A DNA stretch of 63,719 nucleotides from Candidatus Edwardsbacteria bacterium. GTDB taxonomy: Bacteria > Edwardsbacteria > AC1 > EtOH8. The translations under genes and the position numbers were made by a program. The stretch lies in NCBI GenBank assembly GCA_018821925.1, contig JAHJLF010000039.1:1-63719 (forward strand). Reading direction: 5' to 3'. Positions 52,713-61,228 of the stretch are shown one piece after another (the stretch's first letter is position 1; each line of letters opens with the position of its first letter). The notes beneath the pieces are model-generated. The model made no database searches, was not told where the DNA came from, and was given only the letters and a program-made list of their open reading frames with translations.

Positions 52713-53222
52713 TCATTTTTTATTCGGCAGGAACATTTCGAATATCTCTTTACCGCTATCCACATCATAACCGGACAGCCTAATGGAATCAGGCTTGGAA
52801 TCCCCCTTGGCATAGATGAACATCTTCTCGAAATAGGCCGGCCGGTAGTTGATGGTCATCTCGGCCTTGGCCACATTATCCTTGAGATAAACTCTTATCA
52901 GTCGCTCCTTAAAGGGCTTAAGCGTCATTTTGAATATCTTCCCGGTGCTGTCGGCCTTGATGTTATATCCGTAAACCTTGACCCGCTCGATGAAATTCAT
53001 GCCCTCGGTGGTCTTCCCGGTGGAATCCTTGGCCCACATGATCCAATAGACCTTGATGGGATCTTCGGCGTCTATTTTTCCGTCGGCCCCTATCCGGGCT
53101 TCGTAATAAAGTTTATTGGCGTTCTTGGTCCGCTCGATATGGAACAGCGGCTGGGTGCTCTGGGCCAGAGCCAGGCCTCCCAGGAAGGACAGCGCCAGGG
53201 CTGTGATTATTGTTTTCTTCAT
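52713..53222 (-). CDS. Secreted DUF4833 domain protein
   Basis: 169 residues with a signal peptide (MKKTIITALALSFLGGLALA). The mature part, PLFHIERTKNANKLYYEARI, IKVYWIMWAKDSTG and YFEKMFIYAKGDS, fits DUF4833, a family from FCB bacteria of unknown function. AGGAGG-like sequence lies just before the ATG. It stands alone between era and a repeat-containing gap. Confidence 0.8.
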   Translation of the reverse strand: MKKTIITALALSFLGGLALAQSTQPLFHIERTKNANKLYYEARIGADGKIDAEDPIKVYWIMWAKDSTGKTTEGMNFIERVKVYGYNIKADSTGKIFKMTLKPFKERLIRVYLKDNVAKAEMTINYRPAYFEKMFIYAKGDSKPDSIRLSGYDVDSGKEIFEMFLPNKK

Positions 53223-53541
53223 AGGCCTCCTAGTTTTTTATTTACAGGCTGTTTTGGATTCTTATTTCTTCGACTATAGGCGCCCAACCGGGAGACGGTG
53301 ACTGCCGCATACGGCAGAAAATTATTAATCCGAGCGATTAATTGTAGTCATTGGAAATTCAATCACCGCTAAGACGCTAAGGTCGCGAAGGGTCTTTTGT
53401 CAGGGAAATTCAGCACAAAACTAAATGATATCAAGGACACATGGTACAATTTTCTTAGCGGTCTTTGCGCCTTTGTGGTAAAAAAAGACCACTATTAACT
53501 GCTCTCCTTAATAACTCGCGAAATATCAGGTTTAAATTCGG
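53223..53541. repeat. Intergenic gap with a paired dispersed repeat
   Basis: No gene is visible. The gap holds ACCGCTAAGACGCTAAGGTCGCGAAG (from 53365, quoted in two parts: ACCGCTAAGACGCTAAGG and TCGCGAAG) and its inverted partner CTTAGCGGTCTTTGCGCC-TTTGTGGT near 53455-53480, so it can fold into a long stem. Smaller hairpins CTGCCG-CATA-CGGCAG (~53303) and ATTAATC-N5-GATTAAT (~53327) are also present. Confidence 0.5.
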
Positions 53542-54243
53542 TTATTGAGTAAATGCTTTGGCGGCGCCGATCAGGCTGGTCAACAGCGCCTGATAACCGG
53601 CCAGATCGGTCAGGACCTTGTTCTGCCGGTAGGTCAGGCCCTGATCGTCGATCCGTGTGCCGGGGTATTTGTTGTATAGCGACAGCAATATCTGCTGTAA
53701 TTCGGAGCGTTTCACCAGATACTTGATCTTCATCTCGTCCTGACCGGAGATGTAGACCTTGCCGTCGAGATCAAGGTTGCCGGTGCTGATCGGTTTCTTG
53801 CCCAATATGTTCTTGCCGATCTTGGAAAGAAAATTGCCCTCTGCGATGTTCAAACCCATACCCAGGGACTGGTTGAACAGCAACTGAACCACGGTGAAAC
53901 TTTGCTTATCCTTCTTCTCGATCCGGATGATGACCTGATAGCCGTGATATTTCCCGGTCACCCGCCAGGGCGAGAATACCGCCGCTATTTTTTTTACGAA
54001 ACCCTGGATATCGAACCCGGCATCGCTGGGCCGGCGGTAGGCGGGACGGGACCGTTTATCCCGGGACAGGAACGAGAAGGGGTCTGTTTCGCTGAACTCA
54101 AGCCCCAGTTTCAGTGCCACCTCCCTCATCAACTTTTTCTGTTTCTTGAGGCTGTAGTAGCTGGCAATCAGGGCCACTGCAAATATAACAGTGAAGACCC
54201 CCACCGGGAAAAGGTCTTGTATCAATCTGGCATCGATTTGCAT
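53542..54243 (-). CDS. Unknown single-pass membrane protein
   Basis: 233 residues. One membrane helix near residues 12-28 (VGVFTVIFAVALIASYY) is followed by KKQKKLMREVALKLGLEF and a soluble domain (SPWRVTGKYHGYQVIIRIEK, LDLDGKVYISGQDEMKIKYL). I do not recognise a family. It is three bases downstream of rmuC and likely co-transcribed. Confidence 0.7.
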   Translation of the reverse strand: MQIDARLIQDLFPVGVFTVIFAVALIASYYSLKKQKKLMREVALKLGLEFSETDPFSFLSRDKRSRPAYRRPSDAGFDIQGFVKKIAAVFSPWRVTGKYHGYQVIIRIEKKDKQSFTVVQLLFNQSLGMGLNIAEGNFLSKIGKNILGKKPISTGNLDLDGKVYISGQDEMKIKYLVKRSELQQILLSLYNKYPGTRIDDQGLTYRQNKVLTDLAGYQALLTSLIGAAKAFTQ

Positions 54244-54246
54244 AGT

Positions 54247-55368
54247 TTACTCCGTTATCTCCTTGGTTTGCTCCAGATGTTTACCCTCCACGCTCTCCAG
54301 CCGGTCCTCGAAGCGGACCAGCCGTTTTTCGGCCTCCTCGTATTTCTTCCAGGCGTTTCCGATATGGGTGCCCACCACGTCGAACTCCCCCCGGAATTTG
54401 CTAAGGTCCCCGGCCAGGCGGGATAATGATTCTATTATCTCCTGGGCCCTCTCCTCCACCTTCATGCCTCGTAGGCCCAGAATGATGGCCTGCAGGTAGG
54501 CGTAGAGCGAGTTGGGCGAGACCGGGATAACTTTTTGTTCTATGGCGTAGGTGGAGATGGACTTTTCCTCGCCGAAATTCTCGTCCTTGATGATGGTCTC
54601 GTAGTAGACGTTCTCGGCCGGGATATACATAAGGGCAAAGTCGAAGGTACCCTCATCCGGCAGGATATACTTGGAGGCTATGGCATCGGCGTGCTTCTTG
54701 ACGTCGGAGACGAATTTCCGGCGCCAGGTCTTGCGGTCATCGTCGCTTTGGGCCGCCAGCATTTTCTGAAAATTCTCCAGCGGGAACTTGGCGTCCACCG
54801 GCACCAGCTTGTCGGACAGCTTTACCACGGCGTCCACCTTCTCGCCGGAGCGGAAGGTATATTGCAATTCGAAATGGTGCGGCGGCAGGATCTGGGCCAG
54901 CAGATCGCCCAGGAAATATTCGCCCATCCCGCCCCGCAGCTTGGGCGACCGGAGGATATCCTGCAATGAAGAGATATCCTTTCCCATCTCCTGCATGGCG
55001 TCGGTGGCTTTGGAGAGTATTCCCAGCTGTTTCTGGACCTCGCCGATCACCCGGGCGGCGCTGTCCAAGCGGTCGCCCACCGTTTTGGTGTTGCCCTCCA
55101 GCCGCTGGCTGACCGATTCCATGGAGTTGCCGATCTTGCGGTCCACCTCGGCCAGCCGGGAATCCAGGGTCTGCCTGGTCTCCTGCATGCGGCCGTCCAG
55201 GGAGGATTTGGTGTCCTGCAGCCACTGGCTCATCAGATTGAGGGACTGGTCGTTCCTGGCGGAATCCTTGAGCTCCCGCAGGGCCCGGTCGGTCCTTCTC
55301 TGCATCAGGAGCATCCCCAGCCCGAATATCACTATCACAGCCGTCAACAGAACATACAGCACGGTCAT
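54247..55368 (-). CDS. rmuC: DNA recombination protein RmuC
   Basis: 373 residues. An N-terminal membrane helix (LYVLLTAVIVIFGLGMLLM), a long coiled coil with repeated heptads (SLDGRMQETRQTLDSRLAEV) and the RmuC nuclease-like domain: RSPKLRGGMGEYFLGDLLAQ, HFELQYTFRSGEKVDAVV, VPVDAKFPLENFQKML and YIPAENVYYETI. RmuC limits recombination at inverted repeats in E. coli, which is relevant in such a palindrome-rich genome. Confidence 0.92.
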   Translation of the reverse strand: MTVLYVLLTAVIVIFGLGMLLMQRRTDRALRELKDSARNDQSLNLMSQWLQDTKSSLDGRMQETRQTLDSRLAEVDRKIGNSMESVSQRLEGNTKTVGDRLDSAARVIGEVQKQLGILSKATDAMQEMGKDISSLQDILRSPKLRGGMGEYFLGDLLAQILPPHHFELQYTFRSGEKVDAVVKLSDKLVPVDAKFPLENFQKMLAAQSDDDRKTWRRKFVSDVKKHADAIASKYILPDEGTFDFALMYIPAENVYYETIIKDENFGEEKSISTYAIEQKVIPVSPNSLYAYLQAIILGLRGMKVEERAQEIIESLSRLAGDLSKFRGEFDVVGTHIGNAWKKYEEAEKRLVRFEDRLESVEGKHLEQTKEITE

Positions 55369-55376
55369 CTTACGCC

Positions 55377-56195
55377 CTATCCCAAATTGATTTTTTTGTT
55401 ATCGCAGCACCCTTTCAGCTTGTCGATGTTCTGCCGGGCGGCTTCGTAGCCCACGTCGATCAGCTGGACGGCGGTTTTAAGGTCCCAGCTGGATATCTCG
55501 CCGGTCTGGCATTTTATCAGCACATCCAGCTCCTGCTCGTAGACCTCCAGGATCTTGTCGTTGGCCAGCATCATGGAGCGGACCCCGATCTCGAAAAGAT
55601 TGGTGGGCTCGTACTTCCCGGTAACAAAGGCCACCCCGATCATCAACTGGGGATGGTATTTTTTCAGCGGCTTGACCGGCAGGGGGTCCTTGATCCCGCC
55701 GTCCGACAGCAGCCATTTGCCTATCTTCACCGGGGCGAACACCACCGGCACCGAGCAGGAGGCCCGTACCGCCGGAGCTATAAGATCGTCGGGGCTGTTG
55801 GGGAACATTATCTCGTCCCCCGAGATCAGGTCCACGGTGGCCACCGAGAGGGGAAGCTTCAGCTCGCTGAAGCGACGGTTCTTGCCGATCAGCTCCTCCA
55901 CTAAATTCTCTATCGGCTCCGAGGAGACCAGCCCCTTGTTGCGGAATATCATGGTGGGGCTCATCAGCTGGCTCCAAGAGATGGTTTTGGCGATCTCCTC
56001 CAGCCGGTCGGCGCCTATCCCCGAGGCATACAGGGCCCCGATCAGGGCTCCGCCCGAGGTCCCGGACAACACGTCGACTTTGACGTTCTCCTCCTCCAGG
56101 GCCTTCAGCACGCCGATATGGGCCAGGCAGTAGCCCACCCCTCCGGCCAAAGCCAGGCCGATCTTCGGTTTGTCATTCATATAATTATCAGACAT
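55377..56195 (-). CDS. Patatin-like phospholipase, paralog A
   Basis: 272 residues. The nucleophile serine is in DVLSGTSGGALIGALYASG (GxSxG) and the catalytic Asp in LLSDGGIKDPLPV. The oxyanion region reads LALAGGVGYCLAHIGVLKAL, where most patatins have GGGxR/KG. The C-terminus QLIDVGYEAARQNI is typical of RssA-like proteins. It overlaps paralog B by eight bases and is followed by rmuC after nine, giving one transcript. Confidence 0.88.
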   Translation of the reverse strand: MSDNYMNDKPKIGLALAGGVGYCLAHIGVLKALEEENVKVDVLSGTSGGALIGALYASGIGADRLEEIAKTISWSQLMSPTMIFRNKGLVSSEPIENLVEELIGKNRRFSELKLPLSVATVDLISGDEIMFPNSPDDLIAPAVRASCSVPVVFAPVKIGKWLLSDGGIKDPLPVKPLKKYHPQLMIGVAFVTGKYEPTNLFEIGVRSMMLANDKILEVYEQELDVLIKCQTGEISSWDLKTAVQLIDVGYEAARQNIDKLKGCCDNKKINLG

Positions 56196-56979
56196 CCTTG
56201 ATGGTTTTGATCTTTTCGCCGTTCTTGGCCAGCATATCCTCTGTTTCCATCCGCCCCACCTTGATCAGGTCCACCGCAGCAGCCAGGTCCCACCGGCTTC
56301 CCCCGCCGATATGGCTTTCCACCATGATGTCGGCGGCCCTGGCCGAGGCCTCGACCCTTTCCTGGTTGGCGATCCGCAGGGTGCGCAGGGCCACGTCGAA
56401 CATATTCTTGGGCTCGTCGCGGGCCACTTTGAAATCGGCCGCGATCACAAACCCGGCGCCATGCTCCTTAAGCTCCCGCACCGGCAGGGGCACCAGCATC
56501 CCGCCGTCAACCAGCAGCCGTTCTCCATCCCTGACCGGGGAAAATACCAGCGGCAGGCTGCAGGAGGCCCGGACCGGCATGGAGATGGTCTGGGATTCGT
56601 TCTCGGGGAAGATGATCTTCTGCTCGCTGATCAGGTCCACCGCCGAGACCAGCAGCTTGATGTTGAGGTCGGCGAAGCGACGGCCCCTGCCCAGCAGGTC
56701 ATCCATCAGGTCTTCGATCGGTTTGGATGAGCCCAGACCCTGGAAAAGGAAATGCGGCCCCATCAGCTTGTTCCACTTGATGGATTTGGCGATCTCCTCT
56801 ATCCGGTCCAGCCGGATGCCCGAGGCGTACAGGGCGCCGATCAGGGCCCCGCCCGAGGTCCCGGCGATGATATCCGGCCGGATGCCGGCGTTCTCCAGAG
56901 CCTGCAATACACCTATGTGGGTCATGCAGTAGCCCACTCCGCCGGAGAGGGCCAGGCCGATCTTTGGTTTTTCAGACAT
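56188..56979 (-). CDS. Patatin-like phospholipase, paralog B
   Basis: 263 residues, a tandem duplicate of the downstream gene. Nucleophile motif DIIAGTSGGALIGALYASG, catalytic LLVDGGMLVPLPV, oxyanion region LALSGGVGYCMTHIGVLQAL with the same departure from GGGxR/KG. The two differ most in the middle and C-terminus, suggesting different lipid or regulatory specificity. It is the first gene of the patatin-rmuC group. Confidence 0.88.
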   Translation of the reverse strand: MSEKPKIGLALSGGVGYCMTHIGVLQALENAGIRPDIIAGTSGGALIGALYASGIRLDRIEEIAKSIKWNKLMGPHFLFQGLGSSKPIEDLMDDLLGRGRRFADLNIKLLVSAVDLISEQKIIFPENESQTISMPVRASCSLPLVFSPVRDGERLLVDGGMLVPLPVRELKEHGAGFVIAADFKVARDEPKNMFDVALRTLRIANQERVEASARAADIMVESHIGGGSRWDLAAAVDLIKVGRMETEDMLAKNGEKIKTIKDV

Positions 56980-57144
56980 TTAATTTACCTTAGTATTTAT
57001 AATAACTTACTCTGGCCTTGATGGCCAGCGTATTGCACCATTGCGAATAAACGGCTGCCCTGCTGGCAAGTCCTTTTGTAATTTGTAATCTTTCGCTTTG
57101 TGTATTGATGGTTATGAATAAATCAGTTTATTTTTAACAAATAT

Positions 57145-57705
57145 TTATTTCAAAATATGATTTCCAATATCAATCCCTAAAAGACGCAATAACTGAATTG
57201 CTGTCAAAATAAAAGTCATAAGACCCATTGTAAACTTATAAAGTTTGCCGATCAATGATACTTCAGCCCTTACAGAATCAAATCCGGCAAATGATAGAAT
57301 TCGGAATGGAAACCTTATAACTTCACCAATCCAATAAAAAGGATTGATCAATCTCCTATAAACATTTCTTCTTAGAACATAATAGCAACCGATAGAACGA
57401 TCAAGCAAATCAATAACACCTGAACTTGGTATATTTAAACGATCAAGATTGAATATATTGGTAAAGATATCGATTGAATTCGAATCACTGTGGAAGCGAA
57501 TACCTACACCACTTTGCAATACAAGTCTTGCTATTTCTGTGAGCGATATGTTTAGTTTTTCTCGTAGTTTTTTTAATTCCAGAACTTCTTCATTGGATAA
57601 CCTATTTTTCTTTGCCAATACCCTATATTCCAGGAAATCTTTTTTAAACCTTAAGATTTTCTCAATAGATGTTCTATACGGTTTTGGGAATACAACTTTC
57701 ATCAT
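57145..57705 (-). CDS. AT-rich orphan protein of unknown function
   Basis: 186 residues, strongly AT-rich against patatin and ruvB neighbours. The N-terminal half is charged and helical (RFKKDFLEYRVLAKKNRLSN), and the C-terminus has a hydrophobic stretch (FTMGLMTFILTAIQLLRLLG) that could be a membrane segment. No family is recognised. Its composition and isolation suggest recent acquisition. Confidence 0.6.
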   Translation of the reverse strand: MMKVVFPKPYRTSIEKILRFKKDFLEYRVLAKKNRLSNEEVLELKKLREKLNISLTEIARLVLQSGVGIRFHSDSNSIDIFTNIFNLDRLNIPSSGVIDLLDRSIGCYYVLRRNVYRRLINPFYWIGEVIRFPFRILSFAGFDSVRAEVSLIGKLYKFTMGLMTFILTAIQLLRLLGIDIGNHILK

Positions 57706-57765
57706 CTATCCATTACTGTTGTTTAGGACTTAATGTTTTTGAAGAAGAATTAAAGGCCAGCCAAA

Positions 57766-58782
57766 CTAAAGCATCTCCGTCTGCTTCTTCCCCGAACTTA
57801 GTCCCAAATGTTTGTACGCCCTCTCGGTGGCCTCCCGGCCCCGCGGGGTTCTCATCAAAAATCCTTCCTGTATCAGATACGGTTCGTAGACCTCCTCCAC
57901 CGTGTCGGACTCCTCGCCCACCGCCACCGCCAGGGTGTTCAGGCCCACCGGCCCGCCGTTGAATTTCTTGATGATGGCCTCCAGTATCCTCTTGTCCATG
58001 TCGTCCAGCCCCACCTCGTCCACTTCCAAGCGTAATAATGATCTCTGGGCGATGGCCGCAGTAACGTTGCCGTCGCACTCCACCTGGGCGAAATCGCGCA
58101 CCCGGCGCAGCAGGCGGTTGGCCACCCGGGGAGTTCCCCGGGAGCGCTGGGCTATCTCCCTGGCCCCGCCGGAATCTATGCTGACATTGAATATCTTGGC
58201 CGAGCGAAGGATGATCTGCTCCAGATCGTCATGGGTGTAATAATCCAGCCGGTTGATCATGCCGAAACGGGCCCGCATGGGCGCGGTTAAAAGGCCGGCC
58301 CGGGTGGTGGCCCCGATCAGTGTGAATTTCGGCAGGTTCAGCCGCACCGAGCGGGCGCTGGGGCCCTTGTCTATCATGATGTCTATGCAGTAATCCTCCA
58401 TGGCCGGGTAGATATATTCCTCTACCATCCGGTTGATGCGGTGGATCTCGTCGATGAACAGCACGTCGTGTTCGCCCAGGTTGGTCAGGATCCCGGCCAG
58501 GTCGGCCGGGCGCTCCAGCACCGGGCCGGTGGTGGCCTTGATCTGCACCCCCATTTCCTTGGCGATGATATGGGCCAGGGTGGTCTTGCCCAGCCCCGGC
58601 GGCCCGCAGAACAGCATGTGGTCTATGGCCTCGCCCCGGCCCTGGGCGGCCTGGATAAATATCTTGAGGTTGTCCTTGATCTTGTTCTGCCCCACGAACT
58701 CGTCGAAGCTTACCGGCCGGACCGAGGAATCGAACTCAAGATCGCCCTCCAGGACATCGGGTATGGTTATTTTATCTGTCAT
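57766..58782 (-). CDS. ruvB: Holliday junction branch-migration helicase RuvB
   Basis: 338 residues. [20 protein letters not shown], Walker [17 protein letters not shown], Walker [21 protein letters not shown], sensor [21 protein letters not shown] and the C-terminal winged helix ([20 protein letters not shown]). It drives branch migration with RuvA and RuvC, encoded just upstream on the same strand with repeats in the gaps. Confidence 0.97.
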   Translation of the reverse strand: MTDKITIPDVLEGDLEFDSSVRPVSFDEFVGQNKIKDNLKIFIQAAQGRGEAIDHMLFCGPPGLGKTTLAHIIAKEMGVQIKATTGPVLERPADLAGILTNLGEHDVLFIDEIHRINRMVEEYIYPAMEDYCIDIMIDKGPSARSVRLNLPKFTLIGATTRAGLLTAPMRARFGMINRLDYYTHDDLEQIILRSAKIFNVSIDSGGAREIAQRSRGTPRVANRLLRRVRDFAQVECDGNVTAAIAQRSLLRLEVDEVGLDDMDKRILEAIIKKFNGGPVGLNTLAVAVGEESDTVEEVYEPYLIQEGFLMRTPRGREATERAYKHLGLSSGKKQTEML

Positions 58783-58807
58783 ATCATTTATTAATATTTG
58801 ATTTTTT

Positions 58808-58951
58808 TACCGCTGAGACGCAGAGTTTATTATATATATTGGATTGCTTCGCATGTAAAGTATGCTTGTATTCTCGCAATGACTGAATACCTTATCAGTT
58901 TCCCTCTCCCTTTGGGGGAGGGCAGGGAGGGGTAAGTGCCTTTGTGGTTAA
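58808..58951. repeat. Repeats between ruvA and ruvB
   Basis: ACCGCTGAGACGCAGAG at ~58810 and GCCTTTGTGGTTA at ~58939 are the outer dispersed repeats. Between them lie a REP-like palindrome (CCCTCTCCCTTTGGGGGAGGG, ~58905, written here as CCCTCTCCC and GGGGGAGGG arms) and GGGAGGGGTAAG. No gene is visible. Confidence 0.55.
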
Positions 58952-58978
58952 TGTCCCAATCTTTCCAGCAATACTTGT

Positions 58979-59569
58979 TCATTTTCCCTTAAGCGCTTCC
59001 CGTATCAACTGCTCCACCGGAGCCTTGTCACCCAGTTTGGCCTTGGCCTTCTCCACCGCATTCTTGGCCTCGGCGTAATTCAATCCCAAAGTCATCAAGG
59101 CCTCGATCACCGGGTCACTGGTACCTGCCCCCTGTCCCCTGATAGTCGGCAATCCCTCCACCACCGCTTCGGCGATCTTGCCCTTCAACTCCACCAGTAG
59201 TCTCTCGGCGGTCTTCTTGCCTACCCCGGAGATAGCGGTCAGCATGGTCATATCCTGGTTGGCCACCGCCTGTTCCAGGTCCTCCGGGGCCATGTGCGAC
59301 AGCACCGTCAGCGCCAGCTTGGGCCCGATGCCGGAGACCCCGATCAGAATTTTGAAGACCTTGCGCTCCTTCTCGCTGGCAAAGCCGAACAACTGCATGA
59401 TGTCCTCCTTGACATGCAGGTAGGTCAGCAGTTTGGCCTGGTTGCCGGTCTCGGGCAGTTTATCAAAGGTATTCAGCGAGATGCTTATCTGATACCCCAC
59501 CCCCCCGGCGTCTATCACCGCCTCGGCCGGGTATTTATGGACCAATGTTCCTTTGATGTGATGATACAT
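58979..59569 (-). CDS. ruvA: Holliday junction recognition protein RuvA
   Basis: 196 residues. N-terminal OB fold (MYHHIKGTLVHKYPAEAVID), the two HhH motifs (KILIGVSGIGPKLALTVLS and LTAISGVGKKTAERLLVELK) and the C-terminal RuvB-binding domain (PVIEALMTLGLNYAEAKNAV). Full length. Confidence 0.96.
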   Translation of the reverse strand: MYHHIKGTLVHKYPAEAVIDAGGVGYQISISLNTFDKLPETGNQAKLLTYLHVKEDIMQLFGFASEKERKVFKILIGVSGIGPKLALTVLSHMAPEDLEQAVANQDMTMLTAISGVGKKTAERLLVELKGKIAEAVVEGLPTIRGQGAGTSDPVIEALMTLGLNYAEAKNAVEKAKAKLGDKAPVEQLIREALKGK

Positions 59570-59596
59570 ATCTTTTAAAAATTATTTTCTCATTTT

Positions 59597-59730
59597 CCCT
59601 CTCCAAATTTATTTGGAGAGAGCCTGCACTGAGAAGAATTTTATTTTGCCATACGAAGTGGGCCGGGGGTGAGGTCCAAATGTCACCCGTTCAACTTGCC
59701 AAATAAAAAGATTTCTCAGGGTGACATTTT
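59597..59730. repeat. Palindromes between ruvC and ruvA
   Basis: A 10-bp stem CTCTCCAAAT/ATTTGGAGAG (59599-59620) is followed by AGCCTGCACTGAGA, a motif shared with the insert at 16397. Further on, an 11-bp inverted repeat AAATGTCACCC/GGGTGACATTT lies at 59678-59688 and 59719-59729, ending in TTTTCTC. No gene is visible. Confidence 0.55.
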
Positions 59731-59765
59731 TCTCTTGCCGCATCGGGGAGCGATCAAGGGTGAGG

Positions 59766-60257
59766 TCAAACCTTCTTGATCATTTGTGCCAATTGCCTTC
59801 TCTGCAGATGGCATATCGCCACCGCCAAAGCGTCGGCCGCATCCTCCGGCGGAGTGGCCCGCAAGCCCAACATGGCCCGGATCATGAAGCCCACCTGATC
59901 CTTGCTGGCCCGGCCCTGGCCCACCACGGACTTCTTCACCTCCAGCGGGGAATATTCGAATAATTTGCATCCGGCCTGCTGCACCGCCAGCAGGCAGACA
60001 CCCCTGGCATGGCCCATCACCAGGGCGCTGTGGACATTCTTGCCGTAAAAGGTGGCCTCCACCGCCACCTCATCTGGTTTATACTGCTCCAGGACCCCCT
60101 GAAGCCCGGCGTAGATCACCCCCAGCCGGACGGAAAGAGAAACCCCCGGCCGTGCCTTGAGGCATCCGAGGGCTACTACTTTGCGATTTCGGCCGTCGCT
60201 TTCCAATACTCCATATCCGGTGGTCTGGCTTCCGGGATCTATTCCTAATATTATCAT
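59766..60257 (-). CDS. ruvC: Holliday junction resolvase RuvC
   Basis: 163 residues. The catalytic acids are in ILGIDPGSQTTGYG (Asp), VAVEATFYGKNVHSAL (Glu) and PPEDAADALAVAICH (Asp pair). I chose the ATG at 60257; a longer frame starting nine codons upstream runs into a repeat and lacks conservation. It cleaves junctions moved by RuvAB. Confidence 0.95.
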   Translation of the reverse strand: MIILGIDPGSQTTGYGVLESDGRNRKVVALGCLKARPGVSLSVRLGVIYAGLQGVLEQYKPDEVAVEATFYGKNVHSALVMGHARGVCLLAVQQAGCKLFEYSPLEVKKSVVGQGRASKDQVGFMIRAMLGLRATPPEDAADALAVAICHLQRRQLAQMIKKV

Positions 60258-60337
60258 TTCATCACCACCAAGACACCAAGGCACAAAGAGGATTAATGTT
60301 TAACGAAATTGGTGTCTTCGTGCCTTTGTGGTTCAGC
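60258..60337. repeat. Inverted dispersed repeat between yebC and ruvC
   Basis: ACCACCAAGACACCAAGGCA (from ~60263) and its complement GGTGTCTTCGTGCCTTTGTG (from ~60312) face each other and can form a long imperfect stem of about 25 bp. The motif recurs at 43791, 53365, 53455 and 58810. Confidence 0.6.
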
Positions 60338-60339
60338 TG

Positions 60340-61089
60340 TTACTTGTCCAGTTTGGCCATGATCTCGGGAGAGATGTCAAAGTTGGCATAGACCTTCTGG
60401 CTGTCGTCGAAGTCCTCCACCATGTCCATCAGCTTCAGCATGCTCTCGGCGCCCCTCTCGTCAAGCTGGACGGTATTCTGGGGGATCTTGTTCATCTCGG
60501 CCGAGCTTACCGGGATACCCTTGGCCTCGATGGCCAACTTCACCGCTTCCAGACTGGACGGCGCGGTAAACACCTCGAATACGCCCTCCTCGGCCTTGAC
60601 GTCATCGGCCCCGGCCTCCAGCGCCACGTCCATCAGAGTATCCTCGTCGGTCTTGGATGAGTCTACGGTGATGACCCCCTTGGCCTCGAACATCCAGGCC
60701 ACGCAGCCCTGGGCCCCCATGTTTCCGCCGTATTTGGAGAACAGGTGCCGCAGTTCGGAGGCGGTGCGGTTCTTGTTGTCGGTCACGCAGTCTATCAGCA
60801 GGGCCACTCCGCCCGGTCCGTAGGCTTCGTAGGTGATCTCCTCGTAGGTCACGCCCTCCAGCTCGCCGGTGCCCTTTTTGATGGCCCGCTCGATATTATC
60901 GGCCGGCATATTGCTGGCCTTGGCAATGCCAATGGCCGTCCTTAAGCGGGGATTGCCGTCGGGGTCGCCTCCGCCCTGTCTGGCGGCTATGGAGATCTCC
61001 TTTATCACCCGGGTAAAGACACGGCCCCTGGCGGCATCGATCCCGGCCTTTTTCCTTTTAATGGTAGCCCATTTTGAATGACCTGACAT
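60340..61089 (-). CDS. yebC: YebC/PmpR/TACO1-family protein
   Basis: 249 residues: [60 protein letters not shown] and [18 protein letters not shown]. Members relieve ribosome stalling at proline stretches or act as regulators. The ATG at 61089 follows AAGGAGG by seven bases; an in-frame start six codons upstream overlaps that site and is not used. It leads the yebC-ruvC-ruvA-ruvB group. Confidence 0.95.
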   Translation of the reverse strand: MSGHSKWATIKRKKAGIDAARGRVFTRVIKEISIAARQGGGDPDGNPRLRTAIGIAKASNMPADNIERAIKKGTGELEGVTYEEITYEAYGPGGVALLIDCVTDNKNRTASELRHLFSKYGGNMGAQGCVAWMFEAKGVITVDSSKTDEDTLMDVALEAGADDVKAEEGVFEVFTAPSSLEAVKLAIEAKGIPVSSAEMNKIPQNTVQLDERGAESMLKLMDMVEDFDDSQKVYANFDISPEIMAKLDK

Positions 61090-61179
61090 GCAAAACCTCC
61101 TTGGCAAACGGCCATGTCCTATTGAAACATGACGTATAATTGGGTTGATAAATTATCAGTTAAAACCTTAATGTATATG

Positions 61180-61209
61180 ATTTTACCGTAAAAGGCCCGG
61201 GCTTGTCAA
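61180..61209 (-). promoter_or_regulatory. Promoter of the yebC-ruv group
   Basis: On the minus strand TTGACA (61204-61209), 18 bases, TAAAAT (61180-61185), about 90 bases before the yebC ATG. Confidence 0.55.
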
Positions 61210-61228
61210 GGAATAAGAAATTTTAGGT

